Below, piece after piece: positions 26,628 to 35,167 of a DNA stretch of 64,000 bases (position 1 is the stretch's first letter; every line of letters begins with the position of its first letter). Below the pieces are notes generated by a model that searched no databases, was not told the origin of the DNA, and saw nothing but the letters and a program-made list of their open reading frames with translations. The DNA lies in assembly GCF_009758015.1 (NCBI RefSeq), contig NZ_WSEL01000003.1, forward strand, positions 310,001 through 374,000, given 5' to 3'. Made by a program: the position numbers and the translations under genes. Source of the stretch: Ramlibacter pinisoli. GTDB lineage: Bacteria; Pseudomonadota; Gammaproteobacteria; Burkholderiales; Burkholderiaceae_C.

Positions 26628-26650
26628 AAGGCTCCGCAAGGAGCCTTTTT
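26628..26650 (+). terminator. Rho-independent terminator of efp
   Basis: Stem AAGGCTCC/GGAGCCTT (8 bp) with a 4-nt GCAA loop and a T5 run. The tract ends one base before the ATG of the next gene, so that gene either depends on read-through or has its own start signal hidden in the efp tail. Confidence 0.88.
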
Positions 26651-26651
26651 C

Positions 26652-27467
26652 ATGCCGGAGCCGTCCCTGGATTTCGACCCCGCCCTGATCGTTGCGCCGT
26701 TCCGGATGCAGCCCGGGCTGCGGCGACTGCCGACCGGCGCGCCGCAACTGACGGCCCTGGACCCGGCCAGCCGGTTGTTCGCGGAAAAGAGGCGGGTCGT
26801 GGTGGCCGGCGCCGCCCGGCATGCGGTTCCGGGTTTCGACCCCGGTCCAGCCATGGCTGCCCTGGCTGCCCAGGCACGGGACCAAGGCCTGGCGTGGCCG
26901 GCCGACGACCGGCCGGAGCTCGCATTCGAGGAAGACTTCGCCGTCCTCGACGGCGCGACCGGCAGCCTGCCCTGGCTGAGCGTCTGCGTGCCGTCGCACT
27001 GGGCGCCCGAGGACAAGCTCGGGCTCGACTTCGCTGCCCTGCACGGCCACGTGGCCGACAACACGCTGCTGCTGGCGGCGGGACCCCAGCTGGTCGAGCT
27101 GGCGACCTCGGGCGAGCGCTGGGAACGCCACGTCTGGACGCTGACGCCCTCCCCCCGCCATGACCAGCATCCCCGGCGCCACGGGCGCGAGCCCTGGCCG
27201 GCCGGCATGGACCCCGAGGCGTTCGCGCAGGCCACCTGGCTGCGCGCCGAACGCCAGACCTTCCTGCCGGTCGGGGGCGGCACGCGCCAGGCGGTGTTCA
27301 CCATCCGCGTGATGCTCGCCCGCTTGCAGGATGCCATCGCCACGCCCGACGACAGTCGGCGCCTGCACGACGCCCTCGCGTCCATGACGCCCGCCGTGCT
27401 CGCGTACAAGGGCCTTGCGGCGGCCCGCGAGCCGCTGCTGCGCTGGCTGTCGTCCCGGATGGCCTGA
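26652..27467 (+). CDS. DUF3445 family protein (heme-dependent oxidative N-demethylase-like)
   Basis: A 271-residue soluble protein. The motifs FEEDFAVLDG, CVPSHWAPEDKLGLDF and RAERQTFLPVGGGTRQAVFTIR are characteristic of DUF3445, a family that includes the alpha subunit of a heme-dependent oxidative N-demethylase. The conserved His in PSHWAP and in LHGHVADN are candidate heme or catalytic residues. The reaction here is unknown. ATG 26652 directly follows the efp terminator T-tract and no Shine-Dalgarno is seen except within the hairpin (AGGAG, 26639-26643). It shares one base with the next gene (TGATG), so the two are coupled. Confidence 0.8.
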   Translation: MPEPSLDFDPALIVAPFRMQPGLRRLPTGAPQLTALDPASRLFAEKRRVVVAGAARHAVPGFDPGPAMAALAAQARDQGLAWPADDRPELAFEEDFAVLDGATGSLPWLSVCVPSHWAPEDKLGLDFAALHGHVADNTLLLAAGPQLVELATSGERWERHVWTLTPSPRHDQHPRRHGREPWPAGMDPEAFAQATWLRAERQTFLPVGGGTRQAVFTIRVMLARLQDAIATPDDSRRLHDALASMTPAVLAYKGLAAAREPLLRWLSSRMA

Positions 27468-28354
27468 TGGACCTGCTGCTGCGCATCGCCGGAGTCATCG
27501 TGCCGGTGTTCTTCATCGTCGCGGTCGGCTATGCGTACGGGCGCCGCGTCCGGCCCGACCTCGGCACGTTCAACCGCATCGTGCTCGACGTGATGGCGCC
27601 GATGCTGGTCTACACCGGCCTGGCGAACAAGGATTTCCACCTGGCCGAGCACCAGGGACTGATCGTCGCCGGCGCGCTCGTTGTGCTCCTGTCGGGGCTT
27701 GCGGCCTGGGCGCTCGCGCGCACCGCCGGCGCCCAGCCGAGGACGCTGGTGCCGGTGGTGATGTTCAACAACTCCGGCAACATGGGCCTGCCGCTGGCCA
27801 TGCTGGCCTTCGGCCCCTCCCAATTCGGTGCCGCCGTGGCGCTGTTCTCCGTCAGCAGCCTGTTCCACTTTTCCCTCGGCGCACGCATCACCAGCGCCCA
27901 CGCCACCACGCGCGAGCTGCTGCTCAGCCCCCTCATGGTGTCCTCGGCGCTCGGCTTCGCCAGTGCCTTCTCGGGTGTGAGGCCCCCCGAGATCCTGATG
28001 ACGGGGATGCGGATGTTGGGTGAGCCGATGCTGCCGTTGATGCTGCTGGCGCTCGGCGTCCGCCTGACGGCGCTGCGCCGGTCGGACGTGTCACCCGGCC
28101 TGCTGGGGGCATTCGCCCGGCCCCTGATCGGGCTGGGACTGGCCCTGCCGCTGGCCTGGTGGCTCGACCTGGCACCGGACGCGCGCGCCCAGCTGATGCT
28201 GTTCGCGGCCCTGCCCCCGGCGGTGATGCAGTTCCTGCTGGCCGAACGCTATCGCCAGGAACCGCAGCGCGTGGCCGCCATGATCCTGCTGGGGAACGCG
28301 TTGGCAGTGGTGTTCGTGCCGCTCGCGCTGGTCCTCGCGCTGCAGCGTCAGTAG
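27467..28354 (+). CDS. AEC (auxin efflux carrier) family transporter
   Basis: A 295-residue membrane protein with about ten helices in the AEC/MdcF pattern: VPVFFIVAVGYAYGRRVRPDL at the start, the central NNSGNMGLPLAMLAFG motif with the conserved Asn-Gly-Gly-like crossover, and PPAVMQFLLAERYRQEP in the second half. Bacterial members move malonate, malate or other organic anions; the cargo is not identifiable. The start ATG overlaps the DUF3445 stop by one base, so the two form an operon. Its last 7 bases overlap the convergent gene at 28348. Confidence 0.88.
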   Translation: MDLLLRIAGVIVPVFFIVAVGYAYGRRVRPDLGTFNRIVLDVMAPMLVYTGLANKDFHLAEHQGLIVAGALVVLLSGLAAWALARTAGAQPRTLVPVVMFNNSGNMGLPLAMLAFGPSQFGAAVALFSVSSLFHFSLGARITSAHATTRELLLSPLMVSSALGFASAFSGVRPPEILMTGMRMLGEPMLPLMLLALGVRLTALRRSDVSPGLLGAFARPLIGLGLALPLAWWLDLAPDARAQLMLFAALPPAVMQFLLAERYRQEPQRVAAMILLGNALAVVFVPLALVLALQRQ

Positions 28355-29013
28355 AGGCGACGCGCCAGCAGCACGGCCAGCACCACGAAGACCACGAAGC
28401 TCGTGCTGGCCACCGAGACCCAGAGCACATGCTGGCCGGCCACCGCCACCGGCCCATCGGAGGCCAGGCCCGCCGGCCAGGGCGTGGCCGATGGCAGCCA
28501 TCCCACCAGCTCCGAAGCAGCGTCGGGCGTGAACAGTTCCAGCCGCACGATGTGCAGCGGCTGGTCGTCCGGCCCGCGCAAGCCGAGCTCGACTTCCGAG
28601 CCGCGCACGCGCGCGTGCACGATGTCCTTCAGGGGCAGCTTGACCCGGTCGTCTTTCCAGCCCAGCCCCTTGCGGAACCGTCCCGCGATGCGCAAGGCGT
28701 CGTTCTGCACGCGCGCCTCGACCTCGCCATGGAACGCTGGAATGCCGTGGCCGCGGCCGCTGACGCTGCGCAGGCTGGCCGGAAAGGTGGCCTGGACGAT
28801 GGAAAAGCCGCCGGTGCGGTTCGGCTGGAAGTCGTTGGAGCGCGGCCGGCGGCCGATGAGGCTCGCGACGGTCAGCTGGTTGCCGTCGGTATCGACCAGC
28901 ACGTGGTCGCTGTCGAGGGCACCCTTGATGCGCATGCCGACAATGGTGCGCCGGTCGTACGGCCCCACCTTGCGTCCCTCCAGCACGACATGGAACAGCG
29001 GGTCCTTGTCCAT
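28348..29013 (-). CDS. Tail-anchored protein with an N-terminal GYF_2-like segment, function unknown
   Basis: A 221-residue protein. The N-terminal 60 residues (FHVVLEGRKVGPYDRRTIVG, then IKGALDSDHVLVDTDG) resemble the GYF_2/DUF4339 pattern seen in bacterial proteins with C-terminal membrane segments. A beta-rich middle (HGEVEARVQNDALRIAGRFR) follows, and a single hydrophobic helix lies at about 198-217 with a short basic end (LARRLY), as in a tail anchor. ATG 29013 has a good ribosome site (AGGGAGA). I do not recognise a characterised homologue. It diverges from the LOG gene. Confidence 0.7.
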   Translation of the reverse strand: MDKDPLFHVVLEGRKVGPYDRRTIVGMRIKGALDSDHVLVDTDGNQLTVASLIGRRPRSNDFQPNRTGGFSIVQATFPASLRSVSGRGHGIPAFHGEVEARVQNDALRIAGRFRKGLGWKDDRVKLPLKDIVHARVRGSEVELGLRGPDDQPLHIVRLELFTPDAASELVGWLPSATPWPAGLASDGPVAVAGQHVLWVSVASTSFVVFVVLAVLLARRLY

Positions 29014-29088
29014 CGTGTCGTCTCCCTGATTTTTTGTGGCGGCAAGGATAACGCCAGCGCACAGGGCTTTCCCGTCAGAATGCCAATC

Positions 29089-29952
29089 ATGTCTTCCACC
29101 CGCAACATCCACGACAACCGCCTCGCCGATGCCTGGGCCACCCTGAAGGCCCATTCCGACGCCGGGCTGCCGCTGGACCCCGACGCGAGCCGCTTGGCCT
29201 TCGCCGACCCCGAATTCCTGCTGCGCCGCGAGACGCGCGGCATCCGGATCCAGCTCGAGCTGCTCAAGCCCGACCTCGAACAGCACGCGCGCGGCATCGA
29301 GAACACGATCGTGGTCTTCGGCAGTGCCCGCTTCCGCAGCGAGGAAGAGGCCACGGCCCTCGTCACGGCGGCGGAAGCCGGCGGCGACGAGACGGCGATC
29401 CGGCGTGCCCGCGCCCTCGCGCGCAATTCGCACTACTACGAGAAGGCGCGCGCCTTCGGCCGCATGGTGGCGCAGTACAGCGCGGGCAAGGATCCGCGCG
29501 ACATGCTGTTCATCTGCACCGGCGGCGGCCCCGGCATCATGCAGGCGGCCAACCGCGGCGCCTTCGAGGGCGACGGCGTCAGCGTCGGCCTGTCGATCGC
29601 CCTGCCCATGGAGGAGGCCGCCAACCCCTACGTCACGCCGGAGCTGTCGTTCAAGTTCCACTACTTCGCGCTGCGCAAGATGCATTTCATGATGCGTGCC
29701 AAGGCGCTGGTGGCCTTCCCGGGCGGCTTCGGCACGCTCGACGAACTGTTCGAGGTCATCACCCTGGTGCAGACCCGCAAGGCCCGGCAGGTGCCCATCG
29801 TGCTGTTCGGCTCCGACTACTGGAAACGCCTGATCGACTTCGACATGCTGATCGACGAAGGCGTGGTCTCCCCGGCCGACCTGGCCCTGTTCCAGTACGC
29901 CGACGAGCCCCAGGCGGCCTGGGACTACATCCGCCGCTTCTACGGGCTGTGA
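29089..29952 (+). CDS. LOG family protein (TIGR00730, cytokinin-type phosphoribohydrolase fold)
   Basis: About 287 residues; an in-frame ATG at 29080 is an alternative start. The Rossmann-like core has IVVFGSARFRSEEEA, GGGPGIMQAANRGAFEG and the signature PGGFGTLDELFEVITLVQT, the PGGxGTxxE active site. LOG enzymes release ribose 5-phosphate from nucleoside monophosphates; many bacterial members cleave AMP or pyrimidine monophosphates. An N-terminal extension of about 70 residues makes it one of the larger LOG-like proteins. It ends overlapping the convergent MFS gene by 13 bp. Confidence 0.87.
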   Translation: MSSTRNIHDNRLADAWATLKAHSDAGLPLDPDASRLAFADPEFLLRRETRGIRIQLELLKPDLEQHARGIENTIVVFGSARFRSEEEATALVTAAEAGGDETAIRRARALARNSHYYEKARAFGRMVAQYSAGKDPRDMLFICTGGGPGIMQAANRGAFEGDGVSVGLSIALPMEEAANPYVTPELSFKFHYFALRKMHFMMRAKALVAFPGGFGTLDELFEVITLVQTRKARQVPIVLFGSDYWKRLIDFDMLIDEGVVSPADLALFQYADEPQAAWDYIRRFYGL

Positions 29953-31106
29953 GGCGAGGCGGCGCGCAAGCCGTACGCCATCCGGGTGCCGCTGCCGACC
30001 GCGGCAGCCACGACCCAGAACACGCCGGCGATGCCGATCACCGCCCCGGCCGCCCCGAACAGCAGGGGCATGCTCACGCTCGAGGCGTTGATCGCCATCA
30101 GGCGTAGGCCCACGGCCTGCCCATGGCGGTGTTCGGGTGTGATCTGGTGCAGCGTGCTCATGACCATGGGCTGGACCATGCCCAACGCAATGCCCAGCAG
30201 GATGGAGCACAGCCCCATCGCCAGCGCGCCTTGCGTGAACGGATAGAGGGTGAACAGCACGGCCGTCGCCGCCATGGCCGCGGTGATCACGGCCCACTCC
30301 GCCACCCGGGCGGCGATGACGGGCAACAGCACGCGCACGATGGCGGCAGCCACGGCGAACGCGCCCAGGATGGTGCCGATGACGGAGGCCGACAGGCCGC
30401 GTTCATGCCCCAGCACCGGCACCACGAATGTGTGCACGTCCCAGCACGAGGACAGCAGCCAGTTGACCAGCAGCAGGCGGCGGAACATGGGCTCGCGCAG
30501 CAGGTCCCAGGCCGGGCCGGGCCGCGTCCCGTGCGGCGCCTGGACAGGTGGCAGCTCGCGTGCCCCGCGCACCCACGCCCAGCCGATCAGGGGCAGCACG
30601 GCCACCAGGAGGAAGGCGAGCCGGAAGCCGCCGTGGTCGATCACCAGCCCGGCGGCGAAGGGGCCGAGGAAATTGGAGAAGGCCGGGCCGATGGCCAGCC
30701 AGGAAAACACCTGCCGCAGCTGGGTGCCCCCCTCGGCCGCACGGCCCGCATGCCGCTGGAGCGCGATGCTCGCGGCACCGGTGGCTCCGCCGGTCAGCAA
30801 CGCGGCCACGCACAGCACGGGAAAGACGGGAAAGGCCACCGCCAGCGCCCCACCGAATGCCGCGGCGCAGACCGACCATCCGAACGGCCGCCGCAGCCCG
30901 TGCAGGTCGGCGTAGCGACCGGCCGGCAGGGCCAGGAAGACCTGCGTCAGCGCGAACAGCGCCAGCAGGATGCCGACGGCCGCCTCGCTGTAGCCGGCCC
31001 GCAGCGCCATCAGGGGCGCGGCCATCCGCAGCCCCGCCATGCTGGCATGCAGGAACACCTGCCCGGTGATCAGGCGTGCGAGTTCCTTGTTCATGCCCCC
31101 GGTCAT
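29940..31106 (-). CDS. MFS transporter
   Basis: About 388 residues with twelve hydrophobic helices. The loop-2/3 region reads PAGRYADLHGLRRPFGWSV, an MFS motif-A variant, and SWLAIGPAFSNFLGPFAAGL lies in helix 4-5 as in drug/solute exporters. ATG 31106 overlaps the rmuC stop by four bases (ATGA); an internal ATG at 31094 (MNKELARLITG) is the alternative. It is the last gene of the nhaD-like, hydroxyacid dehydrogenase, rmuC, MFS run on the minus strand. Substrate unknown. Confidence 0.86.
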   Translation of the reverse strand: MTGGMNKELARLITGQVFLHASMAGLRMAAPLMALRAGYSEAAVGILLALFALTQVFLALPAGRYADLHGLRRPFGWSVCAAAFGGALAVAFPVFPVLCVAALLTGGATGAASIALQRHAGRAAEGGTQLRQVFSWLAIGPAFSNFLGPFAAGLVIDHGGFRLAFLLVAVLPLIGWAWVRGARELPPVQAPHGTRPGPAWDLLREPMFRRLLLVNWLLSSCWDVHTFVVPVLGHERGLSASVIGTILGAFAVAAAIVRVLLPVIAARVAEWAVITAAMAATAVLFTLYPFTQGALAMGLCSILLGIALGMVQPMVMSTLHQITPEHRHGQAVGLRLMAINASSVSMPLLFGAAGAVIGIAGVFWVVAAAVGSGTRMAYGLRAASPHSP

Positions 31107-32458
31107 CTGCTGGAGTGGTCCCCATCCGCGAGCGTCGGCAGCAGGGCCTGGGCCTGTTCGTCGGGCAGCGCTTCCACGACCTTCAATGCGCGGCGCATCT
31201 GGTTGGTGCGCGTCTGGGCGGTGTCGAGCGTCTCCGACGCCTTGCGCATCTGGTCGCGGATCTTCTCGACCCACCCGCCATAGCGGTCGAACTCGGTCTT
31301 GACGGCGCCCAGCACCTTCCAGACCTCGGATGCCTGCCGCTCCAGGGCCAGCGTGCGGAACCCCATGTGCAGGCTGTTGAGCATGGCCAGGAAGGTCGTC
31401 GGGCCGGCCAGCGTGACCCGGTAGTCGCGCTGCAGGTGGTCCATCAGGCCGGGCCGGCGCAGCACCTCGGCGTACAGGCTCTCGATGGGCAGGAACAGGA
31501 TGGCGAAGTCGGTGGTGTGCGGCGGGGCCAGGTACGACTCGCAGATCGACCGGGCTTCCTGGCGGATGCGCACCTCGAGCGCACGACCTGCGCTCTCCAC
31601 GCCGGCGGCATCGGCACGGTCGTGGGCGTCGAGCAGCCGCTCGTAGTCGTCGCGCGGGAACTTGGCGTCGACGGGCAGCCACACCGGCGTGCCGTCGGCG
31701 CTGCGGCCCGGGAACCGGACGGCGAAATCGACCCGCTGGTTGCTGTGCGGCTTGGTCTCGACCTGGCGGCCGTACTGCTCCGGCGTGAGCACCTGCTCGA
31801 GCAGCGCCTCGAGTTGCACCTCGCCGAACATGCCCCGCGTCTTGACGTTGGTCAGCACGCGCTGCAGGTCGCCCACGCCCTGGGCCAGCGACTGCATCTC
31901 GCCCAGGCCCTTGTGCACCTGCTCCAGGCGCTCGGCGACCTGGCGGAAGCTCTCGCCCAGCCGTGTCTCCAGGGTGGTCTGCAGCTTCTCGTCGACCGTC
32001 TTGCGCATCTCGTCGAGCTTGGCGGTGTTGGACTGCTGCAGGATGGACAGCTGCGCTTCCAGCGTGGCGCGCACTTCCGCGATGCGCCGGGCGTTCTGCT
32101 CCGACAGGTCCTGCAGCTGGTGGGTGAGCGTGTCCGCCAGCGTCTTTTGCAGCAACGCGAGCTGTTGCGCGAAGGCATCGATCTGCGTGTTCTGCGTCCT
32201 CGTGGCCTCGGCCGCCTGCTTGACCACCGCGTCCTGGAACGTGGCCAGCGTGTGCGTCATTTCCTGCCGGGCACCGCGCGAGGACTCCGCGATCTCGCGC
32301 CTCAGTTCGCGCTCCACCCGCTCGCTGGCAGCCAGCAGCTCGGCTCGGCCGGTCTCCGGCTGGACCGGCTTGCGCACCAGCAGGACAATGACCAGCGCCA
32401 GCGTGATCAGGACCGCCAGGCTGGCAATGCCCAGCCCGGCCAGCAACCACGGCTCCAT
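31103..32458 (-). CDS. rmuC: DNA recombination protein RmuC
   Basis: A 451-residue protein: an N-terminal membrane helix (about 5-28), a long coiled coil (about 40-190, rich in Glu/Gln/Leu heptads), then the RmuC nuclease-like domain containing RGMFGEVQLEALLEQVLTPE, VDFAVRFPGR, WLPVDAKFPRDDYERLLDA and a YAEVLRRPGLMDHLQRDY segment. The PD-(D/E)xK-like core (DFAVRFP and VDAKFP) is visible. It limits inversions at short inverted repeats and has been linked to anti-phage effects in some hosts. It is 2 bp downstream of the hydroxyacid dehydrogenase gene. Confidence 0.93.
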   Translation of the reverse strand: MEPWLLAGLGIASLAVLITLALVIVLLVRKPVQPETGRAELLAASERVERELRREIAESSRGARQEMTHTLATFQDAVVKQAAEATRTQNTQIDAFAQQLALLQKTLADTLTHQLQDLSEQNARRIAEVRATLEAQLSILQQSNTAKLDEMRKTVDEKLQTTLETRLGESFRQVAERLEQVHKGLGEMQSLAQGVGDLQRVLTNVKTRGMFGEVQLEALLEQVLTPEQYGRQVETKPHSNQRVDFAVRFPGRSADGTPVWLPVDAKFPRDDYERLLDAHDRADAAGVESAGRALEVRIRQEARSICESYLAPPHTTDFAILFLPIESLYAEVLRRPGLMDHLQRDYRVTLAGPTTFLAMLNSLHMGFRTLALERQASEVWKVLGAVKTEFDRYGGWVEKIRDQMRKASETLDTAQTRTNQMRRALKVVEALPDEQAQALLPTLADGDHSSR

Positions 32459-32460
32459 GC

Positions 32461-33441
32461 TCAGCCCAGCACCTCGGGATTCAGCGGCGTAAGCGGTTTT
32501 CCGTTCACCAGGAAGGCGATCAGGTTGTCGGCCGCCAGGTCGGCCATGGCGCGCCGGGTGGGCACGGACGCACTGGCGATGTGCGGCGTGAGCACCACGT
32601 TCGGGACGGCCAGCAGGTCGGGATGCACCTTGGGCTCGCCCTCGAACACATCCAGCCCCGCGGCCGCGATGCGGCGCTCGCGCAGTGCCTGGGCCAGGGC
32701 AGCGTCGTCGACGATGCCACCGCGGGCGACGTTGACGAGGGTGGCCGTGGGCTTCATCAGGGCGAGTTCGGCCGCGCCGATCGCATGGTGGGACGACGCC
32801 GAGTACGGCAGCACCAGCACCAGGTGGTCGGCCGTGCGCAGCAGTTCCTCCTTGGACACGTAGCTGGCCTTGCAGGAGGCCTCGAGGTCGGACGTCAGGC
32901 GCGAGCGGTTGTGGTAGATCACCCGCATGCCGAAGCCGTGCGCGCCGCGGCGGGCGATGCCCTGCCCGATGCGGCCCATGCCCAGGATGCCGAGGGTGCT
33001 GCCATGCACGTCGGAGCCGGCGAACATGTCATAGGCCCACTTGGTCCACTTGCCCGCCCGCAGGTAATGCTCGCTTTCGGTGACGCGCCGGGCAGTCGCC
33101 ATCAGCAGCGCGAAGCCGAAGTCCGCCGTGGTCTCGGTCAGCACGTCGGGCGTGTTCGTGCCCAGCACCTTGGCGGCGGTCATCGCCGGCAGGTCGAAGT
33201 TGTTGTAGCCCACGGCCATGTTGGCGCAGATGCGCAGCTGCGGGCAGGCGGCCAGGACCGCCGCGTCGATGCGCTCGCCACCGGTCGTGAAGACGCCGAC
33301 CTTGCCTTGCAGGCGGGCGACGAGCTCGTCACGCGTCCAGGAGGCGTCGGCCTGGTTGTGCTCGACTTCGAAATGCTGTCCGAGGCGGGCGATGACTTCC
33401 GGGAAGACGGCGCGCGCCACGAGGATGGAAGGCTTGGTCAT
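32461..33441 (-). CDS. D-2-hydroxyacid dehydrogenase (glyoxylate/hydroxypyruvate reductase-like)
   Basis: A 326-residue NAD(P)-dependent enzyme. The dinucleotide site is STLGILGMGRIGQGIARRG; the catalytic Arg is in VNVARGGIVDDAALAQAL, the Glu in GLDVFEGEPKVHPDLL, and the His in VVLTPHIASASVPTRRAM. This set and the YGVYNNFDLP-like segment (NMAVGYNNFDLPAM) match GhrB/GyaR reductases. It would reduce glyoxylate, hydroxypyruvate or 2-ketogluconate. Start ATG 33441. It lies 8 bp after the NhaD-like gene and 2 bp before rmuC, all on the same strand. Confidence 0.9.
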   Translation of the reverse strand: MTKPSILVARAVFPEVIARLGQHFEVEHNQADASWTRDELVARLQGKVGVFTTGGERIDAAVLAACPQLRICANMAVGYNNFDLPAMTAAKVLGTNTPDVLTETTADFGFALLMATARRVTESEHYLRAGKWTKWAYDMFAGSDVHGSTLGILGMGRIGQGIARRGAHGFGMRVIYHNRSRLTSDLEASCKASYVSKEELLRTADHLVLVLPYSASSHHAIGAAELALMKPTATLVNVARGGIVDDAALAQALRERRIAAAGLDVFEGEPKVHPDLLAVPNVVLTPHIASASVPTRRAMADLAADNLIAFLVNGKPLTPLNPEVLG

Positions 33442-33449
33442 GGGTGTGC

Positions 33450-34856
33450 TCAGCGGAACCAGATGAAGGTCATGATCGCGAACAGCGGCAGCAGGAACGC
33501 CGCCGACCACGCCATGTACCCGAAGAAGCCCGGCATTGTGACACCGCGATCCTCGGCGATGGCCTTGACCATCAGGTTGGGAGCGTTGCCGATGTAGGTG
33601 TTGGCTCCCATGAAGACGGAGCCGGCGGAGATGGCGGCCAGGGTGGGCGCCAGGATCGTCATGAGCGCGCCGGGATCGCCGCCCGCGGTGTTGAAGAAGA
33701 CCAGGTACGTCGGCGCGTTGTCCAGGAAGGAGCTGAGCACGCCCGAGGCCCAGAAATACATCGCCGGATCGGGGCTTCCGTCGGGGCGCGTGACGGCGGC
33801 GATGACGGGGCCGAACGGCCCGTCGAGGCCGGCGCGCAGCATCGCGATCACCGGGATGATGGTCAGGAAGATGCCGGCGAACAGCTTGGCCACTTCCTGC
33901 ATCGGGGCCCAGGAGAACTGGTTGGCCAGGTGCACCGCCCGGGGCGTGATCTGGAGCGAGACCAGCGTCACCAGCAGCAGGCCGACGTCGCGCACCAGGC
34001 CCGGCAGGCCGACCGGCGTTCCGGCGATCTCGATCGCGACGTCGGACCGCCAGGTCCCTGACAGCAACACGAGGAAAACGATCACCGCCAGCAGCCAGAA
34101 GTTGCGCGCGCCGTCGAACCCGATCGCGAGCGTGTCCGGGGTCGGGTCGAACGACTGCCGCTCCTCGCGCCGGTGGTAGTACCAGCTGTCCAGCAGGTAG
34201 AAGGCGCCCAGCAGGCAGCCGACGAGGAACAGGGTCTCGGGGAAGATCTGTCCCACCGTCCAGAAGAAGTCGATGCCCTTCAGGAAGCCCAGGAACAGCG
34301 GCGGATCGCCCAGCGGCGTCAACGAGCCGCCGGCGTTGGACACGATGAAGATGAAGAACACCACCACGTGGGCCTTGTGCTGCCGGTCGTCGTTGGCCCG
34401 GATCAACGGCCGGATCAGCAGCATGGAAGCGCCGGTGGTGCCCATGAAGCTGGCCAGCACGGCGCCGATCGCCAAAATCGTGGTGTTCAGCCCCGGGCTG
34501 CCATGCAGGTTGCCGCGCACGTGGATGCCGCCGGCCACCGTGAACAGGGCCGTGAGCAGGATCACGAAGGGGATGTACTCCGCCAACAGCGCGTGCACGA
34601 GAGCCGCGCCGGCGGCAGCGGGCCCGGACGACGCCGCCAGCGGCACCAGGAAGGCCAGAGCCCAGGCGGCGGCCACCTTGCCGTAGTGGTGGTGCCAGAA
34701 GCGCGGGACGAGCAACGGCATCAGCGCGATCGACAGCAGGATGCCGACGAAGGGAATCGCCCAGAAGGCGGAGAACCGGTGCCCGTCCAGGTCGGCGGCC
34801 AGCGCCATCTGCGGCAGCCACGCAGTTGCGATCGCCACCGTGCGCGCATGTCTCAA
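33450..34856 (-). CDS. NhaD/CitMHS-type sodium:proton antiporter-like membrane protein
   Basis: A 468-residue protein with an N-terminal signal-like helix and about twelve further membrane segments. It belongs to the ion-transporter superfamily with discontinuous helices: FMGTTGASMLLIRPLIRAND in the first half and FMGANTYIGNAPNLMVKAIA in the second, the paired Thr/Asn-Gly-Pro loops of NhaD-like carriers. The start is TTG at 34856, chosen because AGGAG lies 8 bp upstream and no ATG is near; MRHARTVAIATAWLPQMALAAD then forms a normal signal sequence. Likely role: sodium or organic-anion exchange at the inner membrane. Confidence 0.78.
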   Translation of the reverse strand: MRHARTVAIATAWLPQMALAADLDGHRFSAFWAIPFVGILLSIALMPLLVPRFWHHHYGKVAAAWALAFLVPLAASSGPAAAGAALVHALLAEYIPFVILLTALFTVAGGIHVRGNLHGSPGLNTTILAIGAVLASFMGTTGASMLLIRPLIRANDDRQHKAHVVVFFIFIVSNAGGSLTPLGDPPLFLGFLKGIDFFWTVGQIFPETLFLVGCLLGAFYLLDSWYYHRREERQSFDPTPDTLAIGFDGARNFWLLAVIVFLVLLSGTWRSDVAIEIAGTPVGLPGLVRDVGLLLVTLVSLQITPRAVHLANQFSWAPMQEVAKLFAGIFLTIIPVIAMLRAGLDGPFGPVIAAVTRPDGSPDPAMYFWASGVLSSFLDNAPTYLVFFNTAGGDPGALMTILAPTLAAISAGSVFMGANTYIGNAPNLMVKAIAEDRGVTMPGFFGYMAWSAAFLLPLFAIMTFIWFR

Positions 34857-35000
34857 GGGGATGTCTCCTGCATCCGCGCGCCGGCGCGGGCCCGCCGAGC
34901 ATACCGAAGGCGTCGAACGCGCCCCGCCTGCCTCAGCTGTAGGCCGGAGCCTACGGTCTGTGGCAGGCCGCGCCTACCGTGGCGATGCTGCGACCCGTCC

Positions 35001-35158
35001 TAAAGTTGAGGCAAGCACCACTCGATCCCATCGCCCGATGGGGTCCGGGCGGAAGCAAGGATTCCGCGGCGTCTGGACAGCGCCGCAGGGGCCGGCGGCA
35101 GAGCGGCTCCTTGAGCGCAGGGCGCGGCGCCGAGGCACCGGTACCGCGCCCTCTTTTT
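35001..35158 (+). ncRNA. Candidate structured non-coding RNA in the 311-bp gap 34857-35167
   Basis: The gap between the NhaD-like gene and the nitroreductase gene has no coding frame I can support. On the plus strand five hairpins follow each other: 35024-35045 (10-bp stem, one wobble), 35049-35067 (GCGGAA/TTCCGC), 35066-35086 (GCGGCG/CGCCGC), 35087-35111 (8-bp stem, one wobble), and 35119-35152 (9-bp stem AGGGCGCGG/CCGCGCCCT) followed by CTTTTT, an intrinsic terminator. No plus-strand gene precedes the terminator. GC-rich DNA forms hairpins easily, so this is a candidate only; a minus-strand leader of the NhaD-like gene is the alternative. A further hairpin lies at 34937-34956. Confidence 0.35.
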
Positions 35159-35167
35159 GCCCTGGAC

